Shown here piece by piece: positions 1 to 10,691 of a DNA stretch of 64,000 nt. This stretch comes from Cochliopodium minus (taxonomy: Eukaryota > Discosea > Himatismenida > Cochliopodiidae): NCBI GenBank assembly GCA_024220525.1, contig JAMYWO010000001.1, forward strand, positions 409,538-473,537. Reading direction: 5' to 3'. The first letter of the stretch is position 1, and each line of letters begins with the position of its first letter. Made by a program: the position numbers and the translations under genes. The notes below the pieces were generated by a model. It ran no database searches and was not told the origin of the DNA. It saw only the letters and a list, made by a program, of their open reading frames with translations.

Positions 1-1066
1 CTTTGATTGAGTACTCATCTTTTCTGAACAATCCACCATACATATAATTATCTTTTTGATTTCAAAATTTTTAAATTGAAATTTCCCAATTATAAAATAA
101 AAAATATATTTACCTCCAATTTTCATATCAATAGCAAATTTGAACATGATATCCTGCACAAGAAATCTGTTTAAAAAAATGATTATGTTGAAAAGAATCC
201 AAATTTTTTTATCATACTTTTCTCCACCAGCGATACCTGCCAAAAAAAAAATATAGTAAGAGGGGGGTTTTTGGGGAATATTTTCGTTTCAGGATCTTAC
301 CTCCCACGTTTATCTAAGGAATTAATATTTAAATTTATATTTTATAATTTTTATTCTTACAGGTTTTATTGTCTTTGAAGAATTCGGCAGATTTTTCTCA
401 CTGATGATTATGCTCGCGTAAGTTACACAACATTCTTTGAATTTGTTTCCGAGTTTAGAAGATAAATCATACACCAAATTGGAGCTTAAAGCAGAAAATT
501 TTAATTCTTGAATCTCTTGGTAGGTTTTATTCCAATCAGATTTCTTTGAATGAATGAATTCAATTGAAGAGTATATTTGTTTTTCAAATGAAATTTACCG
601 TTTTATTAAATATCTTGGATATTTCATAGGTATTGAGAGAATTTACTCCTGTTTTCTTGAATACTTCGTTTTCTTTTTCTAATATTTGTTTTATGGAGAA
701 ATTATCTTCCTTTTCTGTTATATTGAGTGTATTTATTTGCGAAGTGGAATTAAAATCTTGGGTGAATGTGGTATCTTCGTAATATGATGTACTTTGCTCA
801 GTAACAGGCTCATAATTGGTTATATTTTCTTCTTCTGCTTCACTATAATTATTATCAGTTGGCTGTTGCATATAATATCCTTTATTTTCTATTTCGATCT
901 CATCATGTTGATAATTGTTCTCAAATGATCGATTAATAGACCTATTCAAATCATTATTTTCCTTATTGTTCATATTCACTTTATGTTGGGAGAATATCAA
1001 ATCATTTTTCGTTTCTGTTGGATTAGTATAGTTGTTCATGTCCAAATCATAGGAGATATTGTACAT
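1..1066 (-). CDS. CLU-domain (clustered mitochondria-like) protein, N-terminal part
   Basis: Six exons can be joined in phase: 1066-599, 543-361, 313-301, 236-218, 166-114 and 51-1. The first ~155 residues are low-complexity and rich in Asn, Glu and Thr. After that come SDWNKTYQEIQEL, a segment with FKECCVTYASIII, then INVGGIAGGEKFLVQDIMFK and DNYMYGGLFRKDEYSIK. The order (DWN..Q..REL, then the AINPGE-like turn, then a [D/G]xYGGDEYAxK-like block) matches my memory of the CLU domain family, whose best known members control mitochondrial distribution and bind mRNA. The gene runs off the left edge, so most of the CLU domain is missing. One exon is only 13 nt and another 19 nt. The family call rests on motif recall, and a CLU-like paralogue is as likely as the true orthologue. 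Confidence 0.55.
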
Positions 1067-1231
1067 TTTTGATCAAGATTTTTATTTTAATTGAAATTTT
1101 AATTTATTAAATTGGACCCCTTTAATTTTGTTTAAGAGCATGTTAAGATGCAATCTATTAGATGAATTTGAAAGATCTTCAAAGAACATCAAAAGATTTT
1201 GAATAATAAAAATTTTTTAACAAATCTTTTT

Positions 1232-1459
1232 TTATTTTCGTAATAAATCTTTGAATGTAAAATTGGTTGTTTGTTTGAAGGGCCTAAAAGATAAATTCTT
1301 GAAAGTATTGGTAGGAAACTTTTTCTTGAGTACCCTATAACTCCTAAATATTTTTAAAGTTACATCATTTAAATACTCTTGATCAGGCTTAATTGTTGTA
1401 AGTATCTTCTTGAAACCGATGTTTTTGCTTTGGAATAAAATGGTGATAATGTTCAACAT
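1232..1459 (-). CDS. Small hypothetical protein, 75 aa
   Basis: An uninterrupted frame starting at ATG reads MLNIITILFQSKNIGFKKIL and ends in a basic tail (KDLLRK). It is rich in Lys, Phe and Ile, with no signal peptide or clear transmembrane helix. The spacing of hydrophobic residues around LKIFRSYRVLKKKF would suit a short helical domain, but I do not recognise the family. It lies upstream of the CLU-like gene on the same strand, about 165 nt from it. It could be an extra exon or a chance frame. Confidence 0.3.
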   Translation of the reverse strand: MLNIITILFQSKNIGFKKILTTIKPDQEYLNDVTLKIFRSYRVLKKKFPTNTFKNLSFRPFKQTTNFTFKDLLRK

Positions 1460-1877
1460 TTAAATATCAAAAAATCGAAACTTCTTCCTTTCTCATGGGA
1501 TTTTCAAAAATTGCAAAATGATATTGAAGAAAGTTTAGAAAAAGATTTAGCCCCACAACCAATCAATTAGAGAAATTTCTTTCCAATAAAAAGGTAAATT
1601 TAAATGATCTTGTCATTCAACTTAATTGTAGTTATTTACTTTTAAGCAGAAAAGAACTAAAAGAACCTGAGAGTTTGAAATCGTCATTGAAATTTTAAGT
1701 AAATTAAAGTCTTGTCTCACTATGTTCTTCAGTTCCAATTTCATTTTTTTATTTTTATATTAAAAAAAATTGTTTTATGGAAAATTAAAGTATATTTTGA
1801 AAATGAAATATTTAGAAGAAAAGAAAATTTAGAAAGAGAAATAATAAAAAAAAAATTGGTCGAAATATCGTACAAAG
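1460..1877. other. Intergenic stretch with a possible coding fragment
   Basis: About 420 nt with no gene I can support. On the plus strand around 1480-1570 a short open stretch (SWDFQKLQNDIEESLEKDL) has plausible composition but ends at TAG. A second frame from about 1560 (QLEKFLSNKK) is followed by a typical donor at 1594 and an acceptor-like CAG near 1650. These might be two exons of a very small gene or a decayed one. The last ~100 nt are A/T-rich and lead into the RecQ start. Confidence 0.3.
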
Positions 1878-4800
1878 ATGAATAAAATGATAAATAATTT
1901 GAATGATCAAATCAAATGGTTCATGAGCAATCCCAATCAAGCATTGCAAGCCAATATTCCAGAAATAAAAAATACATCAGAAGAAAAAAATCAATTTGTT
2001 GTGAAAAATACCAATCAAAATTACCTTGATAAGGTAATCAATCATTATATCCTATCATTTTTCTTATTGGCTCATTTTTTTCTTAGCTAAAATTAAATAG
2101 CATCGTCATATCATCGAATAATAACACCATAGTGAAGGAATATTGTAATAAATCAACATTTGATAATATTATACCAATTAATTTACCCTTATCTCTATAG
2201 CAATAGATAGTTTGGATAATTCAAAAATAACGAAGAATCCGCCAAATAATCAAAATATACCAAAAAAAAATCCTCCTATCACAGTATCACCAAAGGTCCC
2301 CACCAATTCACAATCTTTTGTAAAATCCAATTCTTCAAATAACTTTGTGCAACCCATAAAATCGATTTCAAATACATCCAACACATCAAATATTACCACT
2401 ACACAACCAACAACATTTAATAAATCGAACAACCATAATACATCATCAATAAATCCTCCCAAAAATCTAACCAGCAACAATATTCCATCAAACAACAATC
2501 AATTCAATAGAACAACGAATAATACATTTGGAAATACCTATAAAAACTTAAATAATTTCTCAAATAATAAAAATCAGAACAAATCTAATAATGATGATGA
2601 TGATTATGGAAATGAGGATTTTGGAGATACCCAGGTTGATATACAAGAATCCACCAATGAGGATTTCGATAAGATGATAATGGATTTGGATATCGATGAT
2701 ATCATCAATCAACACGAGAATAACGAAAAGTCTTCTTCTATCTCCTCCACCATCATAGTTTTTGATGACAACATCTATCAGCAAAAGAAAAACGAATTGA
2801 ATAAAATCAACGATGAAATAATCGAGAAGATGGAAACGGAGGATAAATCTCTCCTCGAACAACTCAAGCAAAGGAGAATCCAGCTCAAAGATGAAATTAG
2901 TGAGATGGAATCACAAATGGGGAATGCTAATCAGTCCAACAACAGCTCTTTTAGTAACTCTTTCAACAGTTTTAACAATAATTCTTTTAATAACAATAAT
3001 AATAACAATTTTAACAACAACTATTTTGGCAATAACAATAACAATAACAATTTCAATAATAATAATAACAATAACAATAATTCTGTGGGTATTCAGTATA
3101 ACCCTGGACAGTTTGACGATCCTAACAATGGAGGAATAGGACTTCCTTACAATAACACAGATAACAATGGAAATAATTATGGAAACAACAGTAACAACAA
3201 TAACAACTATGGGAATGGAGGAAACTTTATTGATAACTTTGGAGGTGGAGGAGGAAACTATTCTTCAAACTATGAGCAAACTCCTTTTCCAATGAACGTT
3301 CCCTCAGATATCTCTCCGTTGGACAGGGACATTCTCTTTCGTCTCAATACAAGCAAAAACAAAAATTTGATGAACCAATGGCTCAAAAACTATCATTGGG
3401 ACAACAAAGTTTTGGACACGAGAAACAGGAAGTTTGGTCATAAGAAGTGGAGAACGAACCAACAAGCCATCGTCAATGCAGCTCTCTCCAACAAAGACGT
3501 TTTCGTGCTGATGCCTACGGGTGGTGGAAAAAGTCTGTGCTACCAACTTCCCGCCGTACTCAGTGATGGTCTCACTGTTGTCGTATCACCGCTTGTCGCG
3601 TTGATACAAGATCAAGTGATGTCTTTGTTGGCTTTGGGTATCAGAGCAGAGGCCTTCGGTAGCGACCAAGTCGAGGACGGCGAAAAGAACAAAGAAATCT
3701 TCGTTGAATTGTTCAAGTACAACATCAATTCAAGCATGAAGGTCCTTTACATCACCCCCGAAAAGATTGCAGCGAGCGGCTCTCTCAGAAATGCGTTCAC
3801 CAACATCCACAAGAAAGGTTTGTTAGCTAGGTTCGTCATTGATGAAGCTCATTGCATTTCTCAATGGGGACACGACTTTAGAAAGGACTACAAACAACTC
3901 GGCTCCCTCAAAAACATGTTCCCCAATGTTCCTGTCATGGCCCTCACCGCCACTGCCACTGATTGTGTCAAGGCCGACATCATCACCAACTTGAACATCC
4001 GTAACTGCATCATCTTCGAGCAATCTTTCAACAGAACCAACCTCATTTACGAAATCAGGCACAAAGTCAAGGATTTGACCGGCTCTATTGCTGATTTCAT
4101 AAAAACCAATTACCCTAACGACACAGGTAACAAAAAAAAAATCATTTTTTAGCCATAAAAATTCTTTAAATGAAGAAAACTGTTTCTTCTTGATAAAAAG
4201 ACTCCTTTCCCTTTTTTATATCTATCAACTTTAAACTATAAACTTACATAACTTATATCTTATTAAATAAAACTTCTTACAAATCTTTCAACATAATTAA
4301 TTTTTTCAAAAAAAACATTCTTATTCCTATAGAAATTTTTTTGTTTTTTTTGCAATTTATTTTAAAACTTTTGACAACTTTTTTCAGGGATCATCTATTG
4401 TTTTTCCAAGAAGGATTGTGAGAAAACTGCGAGTGAACTTGAAGAACTTCAAATCTCAGCAAAGTTCTATCATGCGGACATGGACAGCAGTGAACGTAAG
4501 AAGGTGCAGAACGAGTGGATGCAAGACAAGGTCAAGGTTATCTGTGCCACCATTGCCTTTGGTATGGGAATCAACAAGCCTGATGTCAGATTTGTTATTC
4601 ATCACTCCATCCCCAAAACTCTCGAGGGTTATTATCAAGAGGTAAAAAAAAAAGTGTATTTATCCACAATAAAAAATAAAAAGAAAAAATATACACCAAA
4701 AATATACACCAAAAAAAACCCAAAATAATTGGAAAATTAACAAAATTAAAAAGAATTTTTTTAAAAATAAAAAAAATAAAACTAAATAAAAAAAAATAAT

Positions 4801-6274
4801 ATTTTAAATTGAAAAATGAAAATAGGCGGGTAGAGCAGGACGTGATGGAGAAGTGGCTCATTGTGTGATGTACTATTCCTACAAAGACAAGTCCAAAATA
4901 TCCAAGATGTTGAAGCAGAGCTCCAAGGATCTCAACAGTAACTGGGAGACTCTGCAAAGACAACTCAACTCGCTAAATCAGGTGGTGGGATTCTGTGAGA
5001 ACAATGCTGATTGTAGACGTCAACTCGTGTTGTCTCATTTCGGAGAAAGTTTTGATCCAAAAGTAATTTTATTTTTTAAAATGAAATATTGCCATTTTTT
5101 GATTTTTTATTTTTAAAAACGAAATTATTATTTTCAATATTTTTATTTTTTTGATTTTAATTTCAATTTTATTTATTTTATTTTCTAATTTTTATTTTTT
5201 AATTTTATATTTTTTTATTTTTTATTTTAATTTTTCATTTATCTTCCTTTTAAAAAGACTTGTAAAGGTACCTGCGATAATTGTAAAGATGACTCAAATT
5301 GTGTGATCATGGACGTGACAATCCACGTGCACAACCTCGTGTCTCTGGTCGACAACTTGAAGGAGAAGGAGACTCTGCAGACCATCGCCCTGATCTACAG
5401 GGGCTCCAAAGGAAAAGCCATCACCAACAAGGGTTATGATAGCCTCAACATGTTCGGGAAGGGCTCTAATCTCCCCAAGGGTGTCGTCGAAAGAATCGTT
5501 AACAATCTTTTGGTGGAGAATGTTTTGAAGGAGGACATCACTTTTGTTGGTGCTTATCAGAATGTCGTCGCCAAACTTTCTAAGAATACTAACTACAAGA
5601 CTAACAAGTATCTCACTAATACCAAGAACTACAAGATGGTTGTCAAGGTGAGAGATGGAAAGAAAAAGTCTTCTTCTTCTTCTTCTACCACCTCTTCTAC
5701 CTCTTCTACCAAGGGCACCAGGAAAAGAAATGCTTCTTCTTCTTCTAATAACACTAACAATGGTTATAATCCTATCCAAATGGAGGATAAGAGCAAGAAT
5801 AATAAGAAGAAGAAGAGCGAAAATAATGGGCTCAGCTCTTATTTTCCCAAGAAGATTTCTTCCTCAAATTCTCAAAGTGATGGCATCAATTCTTTGAGAA
5901 ATTCCTTGCAGACTATCAGAAGCAAGCTTGCTGATGAGCACAACATCCGTCCTTATCTCGTTTTGCAGATCAAAGATCTCACTGAGATCATCCGTACTTT
6001 GCCTTCTACTGTTGAAGAGCTCAGTCAGCTCATCCCCCAGGAGGCTGTCATCAAGTTTGGTAACAAGTTTCTCGACGTCATCAATGACCACAAAGAAAGA
6101 TTTAATCTGGTTCCTGAAGTTCCAATCAATAATAACAACGACTTTAACAACAATGATAATAACAATAATAACAACAATAATGATTGTGGAAACAACGACT
6201 TTAACAACAATGATAATAACAATAATGATTTTGGAAACAATGAAGATGAGAATTTTTTTCAAGATGATGAATAA
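1878..6274 (+). CDS. RecQ-family DNA helicase (BLM/Sgs1 type)
   Basis: Six exons join in frame (1878-2033, 2087-2144, 2201-4126, 4388-4641, 4826-5062, 5258-6274), giving about 1215 residues. After a ~430-residue Asn-rich N-terminal region comes the helicase core: Walker [13 protein letters not shown] near residue 508, the DEAH box in [20 protein letters not shown] near 618, motif III ALTATAT, SFNRTNL, motif [19 protein letters not shown] and motif [11 protein letters not shown]. The RecQ zinc site follows (CR near the exon 5 end, TCKGTCDNC opening exon 6), then an RQC-like winged helix with [15 protein letters not shown], and an HRDC domain at ~1085-1160 with [20 protein letters not shown]. 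The family unwinds DNA with 3'-5' polarity in recombination and fork repair. The domain order fits BLM/Sgs1. The tail is a poly-Asn/Asp stretch. The helicase exons are visibly richer in G and C than the N-rich parts. Confidence 0.95.
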
Positions 6275-6325
6275 TTAAAGATCCTTTTAAATCTATAAAT
6301 ATTTAATCAAATGCTTTTTTGACTT

Positions 6326-8099
6326 TCATTTCTTTTCTTTTTCTTTTTCTTTTTTTTCTTTTTTATGTTTTTTTTGTTCTTTATCATGGTTTAGATTATT
6401 TACAGTTTCGTTATCATGAGAATGATTGTTAGTATTGTTATTGTTGTTACTGGGGTGGTGAGAAGGAAATTCAAAAGAAGGGGTGCTGACTTTTCTGAGA
6501 ATTTTATTAAAGTTGAGAAAACGATAAACATCTTGATCGCTAACACTCTGACGAGCACTCTTCATGGCATGTTCAAAGTGTTTTTTATTGAGGATAAGTT
6601 TTTCAGGAGGGCTCTGTTGAGAAGAAATGATCTCACGAATACAATATACACAAGCTCTCTGGAAAATTTCGACCAAATCAGCACCACTGAGTCCATTAGT
6701 CTTCTCCGCCATCAAAACTAAATCGACATCATTGGAAATAAGAGTATTACGCAAAGAAGTTTTCAAAATTTCCAAGCGGGCATTCTGGTTAGGCAAAGGG
6801 ATGTAAATGAGTTGATCAATACGACCAGGTCTCAACAAAGCAGGCTCTATAAGATCAGGACGATTAGTAGCCGCAATAATAAATATATTTCCATTAGAAC
6901 GGATGGAATCCAAAGAAATTGCAAGCTGAGATATTACTGGGTCGTTCAGGACGTCTCCGTGCCTTATGCTTGCGAGACACTCAAACTCCTCGAAGAAAAT
7001 CATGCAAAGACCCATTGACCTTGCCTCGGAAAACTTTTGTTGGATGAGCTGAGGTGCATATTGTCTGTCATGCAACAACTCTGGGCATTTTATCAACATA
7101 AAGTTTGCCTTTTTAAAGAAAAACAATTTTAAAGATTAAGTGAATTAATATAGGTGTAAAGAACAAACGCACAAAGAATAAAAAGCAATTTAAAATTAAA
7201 AAATGAACGCAAAAAAAAAAAGTTTTTAAAATTGAAAGAAAAAGTTTATACCTGCATTTTTTTTGCAGTGGCCTTTGCTAAAAGTGTTTTCCCACAACCA
7301 GGAGGCCCGTACAACAAAATGTTTTTGCCAGGATACACCCCATTCTTTAAGAAAAGGTCTTTGTACTTGATTGTGTTGTCAACAAGCTGCTGTAACTCTT
7401 GCTTGACACCATCTAATCCTCCTATGTTGTCCCAGTTGATCTCTTCTTCTCCGTTTTTGTCTTTTTTGTCCAGCACATCCAATATCCCCTTTATGTTGAA
7501 AAATCTAGCTTCCGCCAATACCTAAATAGTGAAACAAATTTTTTTTGATTGGAGGATATTTTTATGCAGTTAATGTGTTAAAAGGGAATTCTTTATAAAT
7601 TATTAATAAATTTGACATTAAAGATGATCGATAATAGGATATAGAATCAACATTTCAAATGATATTTGGATAATTTGGATATGAAATTGATCTCTAATAA
7701 TATGCCACATATTTAATTATCAAAAATTATTTTCAAATTACCCCTTCTACACTGATCCCATTTTCGATGATGATCTCCCCTCTTCTCAGAAATGTCAGTA
7801 TAGGCTCGAAATATCTTATAGGATTAAAAAAAAAAGGGATGATTATTGTTTGTGTCCATCTACATAAGAATATAATGTTCCTTATGTATTCTTTACCTTG
7901 GATTAGCATCCAACAAGTAATTTCCATTTTTATCTCTTGCCAACTTGTCCATATTCCACTCCCCAGAGAACATTTTGCACAACATTGAATTTTTATCTCT
8001 GGTCAATGTTGTTTTGGTGGTGATGAATACAGTTCCACCAACATTTAATCCAATCCAATCTGAGCTCTGATCAGATACCAACATTTCCATTAATACCAA
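6326..8099 (-). CDS. BTB/T1 (KCTD-like) domain fused to a Cdc48-type AAA ATPase
   Basis: Four exons join in phase (8099-7897, 7814-7742, 7521-7252, 7108-6326), giving 442 residues. Residues ~14-100 form a T1-type BTB domain: WIGLNVGGTVFITTKTTL, then SMLCKMF, YFEPILTFLRRGE and the closing AEARFFNIKGI. This passes straight into an AAA module like the second ring of Cdc48/p97: INWDNIGGLDGVKQELQQLV, Walker A GPPGCGKTLLAKATA, a Walker B region reading CMIFFEEFE, sensor 1 IIAATNRPD, and arginine-finger motif LLRPGRIDQLIYIPLPN. The Walker B aspartate is replaced by glutamate (EE instead of DE). The C-terminus is a His/Asn-rich linker with a Lys/Glu tail. BTB-T1 domains form oligomers or bind cullin-3; Cdc48-type rings unfold ubiquitylated clients. 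Combining them suggests a ubiquitin-linked unfoldase, which is inference. ZW10 diverges from its 5' side. Confidence 0.85.
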
Positions 8100-8137
8100 A
8101 TTTTTTTTTTCAAAATAATAATTAAAAAAAAATTTTG

Positions 8138-10449
8138 ATGATGTTAATTGATAAACTATCCATTCAAGATAATGTAAAGAATTAACTTATCATAATTCAC
8201 ATCTTATTTCACATCTTAATTTGGAATGAAAAATAATTTTTTTAATTTTTTTTTATCATAAACCAATGGGAACATTTATCATTAGTCCCTACTCGATGAT
8301 TGCTTGAAGAAGAATAATATCAAGCTGGATATGTGCATTGATGAATTGAGAAAAAAGAAATCTCATATTGAAAAGATTAATGCTAAATCCAATAAAATAA
8401 TGATTGAAATTGAAGTAAAAAAACATTTCTCTCAAATTAATTGATGAATTTATCTTATTTATAGGTTATATAAGCAATATATCATATTTATTCAATTAAC
8501 TTATCATAATTCATAGGAAGAAATCAATTCATTCAAAGAAATAAAACAACAATATGACAATACATTAAAAGAGAAACAAAAACAAGAGTTGTCAATTAAT
8601 ATATTGCAAGATCTGTTGGAAATAGATCTATCAGTGATAAAGATGGAAGCCAATATATCAGATGAGTCATCAGATATAGAAAAAGCATCAAAGAGAATAG
8701 AAGAAATAGTAAGAAAAATAAAGTTTTTTAAAAAGGATATCACCTAAAATATCTTCAATCTAATCGATGATCTATTTTATTTTTAGATAAAACATCTTAA
8801 TTATATGAGTAGAGCATTTTCTCATGAGCCAAAAATATTCACAAATTTGAGAGCACGTGCGAATATAATAAAAAAATCGTTGATAGAAAAATTGAAGGAA
8901 TCTCTTGAAAAAACTATTATCTTTGAAGAAAACAAAATAACTTTATCAGAGGATGTATCAGTGATAAAAAAGTTGTTCGAATCTTCCATAGATCTCGATT
9001 GTTTTTTTGATTTCACCCATTTTCATTTGAATCACGTTTTGATCAACTTGCTTCTACCTTTTACGCTGAGTCCCTCTTCGGAATTCCGAATCAAAGAAAA
9101 GCAAATATCTTTTGAGAAGTGTGTTAAAAAAGAAATCTTTTCTCTTGAGGATTTTGGTACTTTAATTATCTTTTGTATTGTTTTTTTATTTAATCATTTT
9201 ATTTCTTCAAGAAAATTTTTTAAATCAACTTTTAAATGGATTTAAATTCTTCAAAAAGCAACTTTTGGGAGTGAACAAGGAAATCTGGGAAAAATTCATA
9301 GGAGAACTCAACAAAAACCTGGTAATACCCATTCTAGAATCAATCAAACAAAACGTTCTTCCCTTGCTAGCTTCGACTCTTCAATACAACATCAAAGAAA
9401 ACATCACACAAATCAAAAAAATTTTGAATTTTTTTTATAAGAAGATACAAGGTGAGGAAATTGACTTTCCAGAGTCTTCTTACTCTGTTGACAACCCCTT
9501 TTCTGTTTTTTTGGACGATGAAAGAGTTTTCACAAACACTTTTTTTGAGTGGAAATCTCTGCTTTATTTCCGCCAAATCAACGAACTCATCAACAACGAA
9601 AAGCTTTTAAATTCTTTTGTTTTTCAACAATCTCCCAATTTGTTCGGGGAGCCAAAATCTGACAAATATTTGGTAAATAACTCTAAAAAAAACAATCTTT
9701 TTTTTTTCATTTTCTTCCTTATTTTTAATAGAAAATAGAGATTAATCAAAAAATAATCAATAATAATCCCTTGCTTCCTTCATACACAATCACCCTTTCT
9801 GCTCACAAAATTTTTCTTTTGATTGAATCTGTTTTTTCTCATGTTGAGCCATCTGATCCAACAGGGTAAAGCCTCAAACCCTCAATCCTTCAAAAATTTT
9901 AAAAAATTTTATACTAACAACAATTTTAAAAGGGATCACATTGTCCAATTAGTAAAAAATTTGTTCGATTATTTTAGATGTATGAGATTAAATCAGAATA
10001 ACATCATGAGTAAAATATTTTTTTTAAATTCAATTTAAATCAAATTCTAAACAAAAATAAAAAACTCTCTTTAAACAAAAAAAATCTTGACAGAAGTTCC
10101 CAACTTGTGCGCTCTTTTTCGAAATGATTTTTTGTTCATGTCTTTCCAAATAAATTATATGCTTTTCAAACTTGTGAAGAGCCCCAAAAGGAAGTTTCTC
10201 TTGCTTGAAGCATCACTCAAGTTCAGGCAACACTCCATAGATATTTTGACAAGCCAAATAAATTCCAAGAAGGGGGAGATAGATGAGGAAATTCTGTCGT
10301 GCAACAAATTCCAAAATTTGGACGAAAAGACTAAACTTCAAAACGCTCTCCGAATTGCTAGAATAATCTTCAAAACCATTGAGAAATTGAAGGATGGTTG
10401 GAACGGGCTTGTAGAAGATGAAATTATTACAGAGACTCTTCTTTCTTTG
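8138..10449 (+). CDS. ZW10 homologue (Dsl1/NRZ and kinetochore RZZ component), 3' end missing
   Basis: Eight exons join in phase: 8138-8173, 8286-8414, 8517-8708, 8787-9156, 9212-9672, 9732-9865, 9933-10009, 10094-10449. They give 585 residues that begin MMLIDKLSIQDN and continue with coiled coil. The diagnostic part is the last third: a helix IVQLVKNLFDYFRCM, then KVPNLCALFRNDFLFMS, which parallels the ZW10 block around IPQLAALFHNDCMYIAHHL, followed by a helical segment with CNKFQNLDEKTKLQNALRIA and LKDGWNGL. ZW10 tethers Golgi-derived vesicles at the ER with RINT1 and NAG and, in animals, recruits dynein and checkpoint proteins to kinetochores. The gene stops at a donor (GTAACATC) that leads into an A/T simple repeat and the gap at 10576. 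About 150-190 C-terminal residues are therefore missing, compared with the usual ~780. Confidence 0.8.
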
Positions 10450-10691
10450 GTAACATCACTTTTTTTTAAAATTATTTACTTTATTTCATTTTTATTTTTT
10501 ATTTATTATTTTTTATTTTTTATTTTTTATTTTTTATTTTTTATTTTTTATTTTTTATTTTTTATTTTTTATTTTNATTTTATTTATTTTATTTATTTCA
10601 TTTATTTTATTTATTTTATTTATTTTATTTATTTTATTTATTTTATTTATTTTTATTTATCAAATTTATCAAATTTATTTTATTGTTTTAC
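10450..10691. repeat. A/T simple repeat with an assembly gap
   Basis: The left part (about 10490-10575) is a tandem ATTTTTT array; after the single undetermined base at 10576 it changes to a TTTTATTTA array with two ATCAAATTT interruptions. The left part is the start of the intron after ZW10 exon 8. The right part is the intron after SLC26 exon 5 on the other strand. The change of unit at the undetermined base suggests two contigs were joined here. Confidence 0.85.

Noticed and set aside
5864-6262. Minus-strand frame rich in Val and Ile opposite the RecQ tail
   Set aside because: It is the complement of poly-Asn/Asp codons; such repeats always leave open frames on the other strand.
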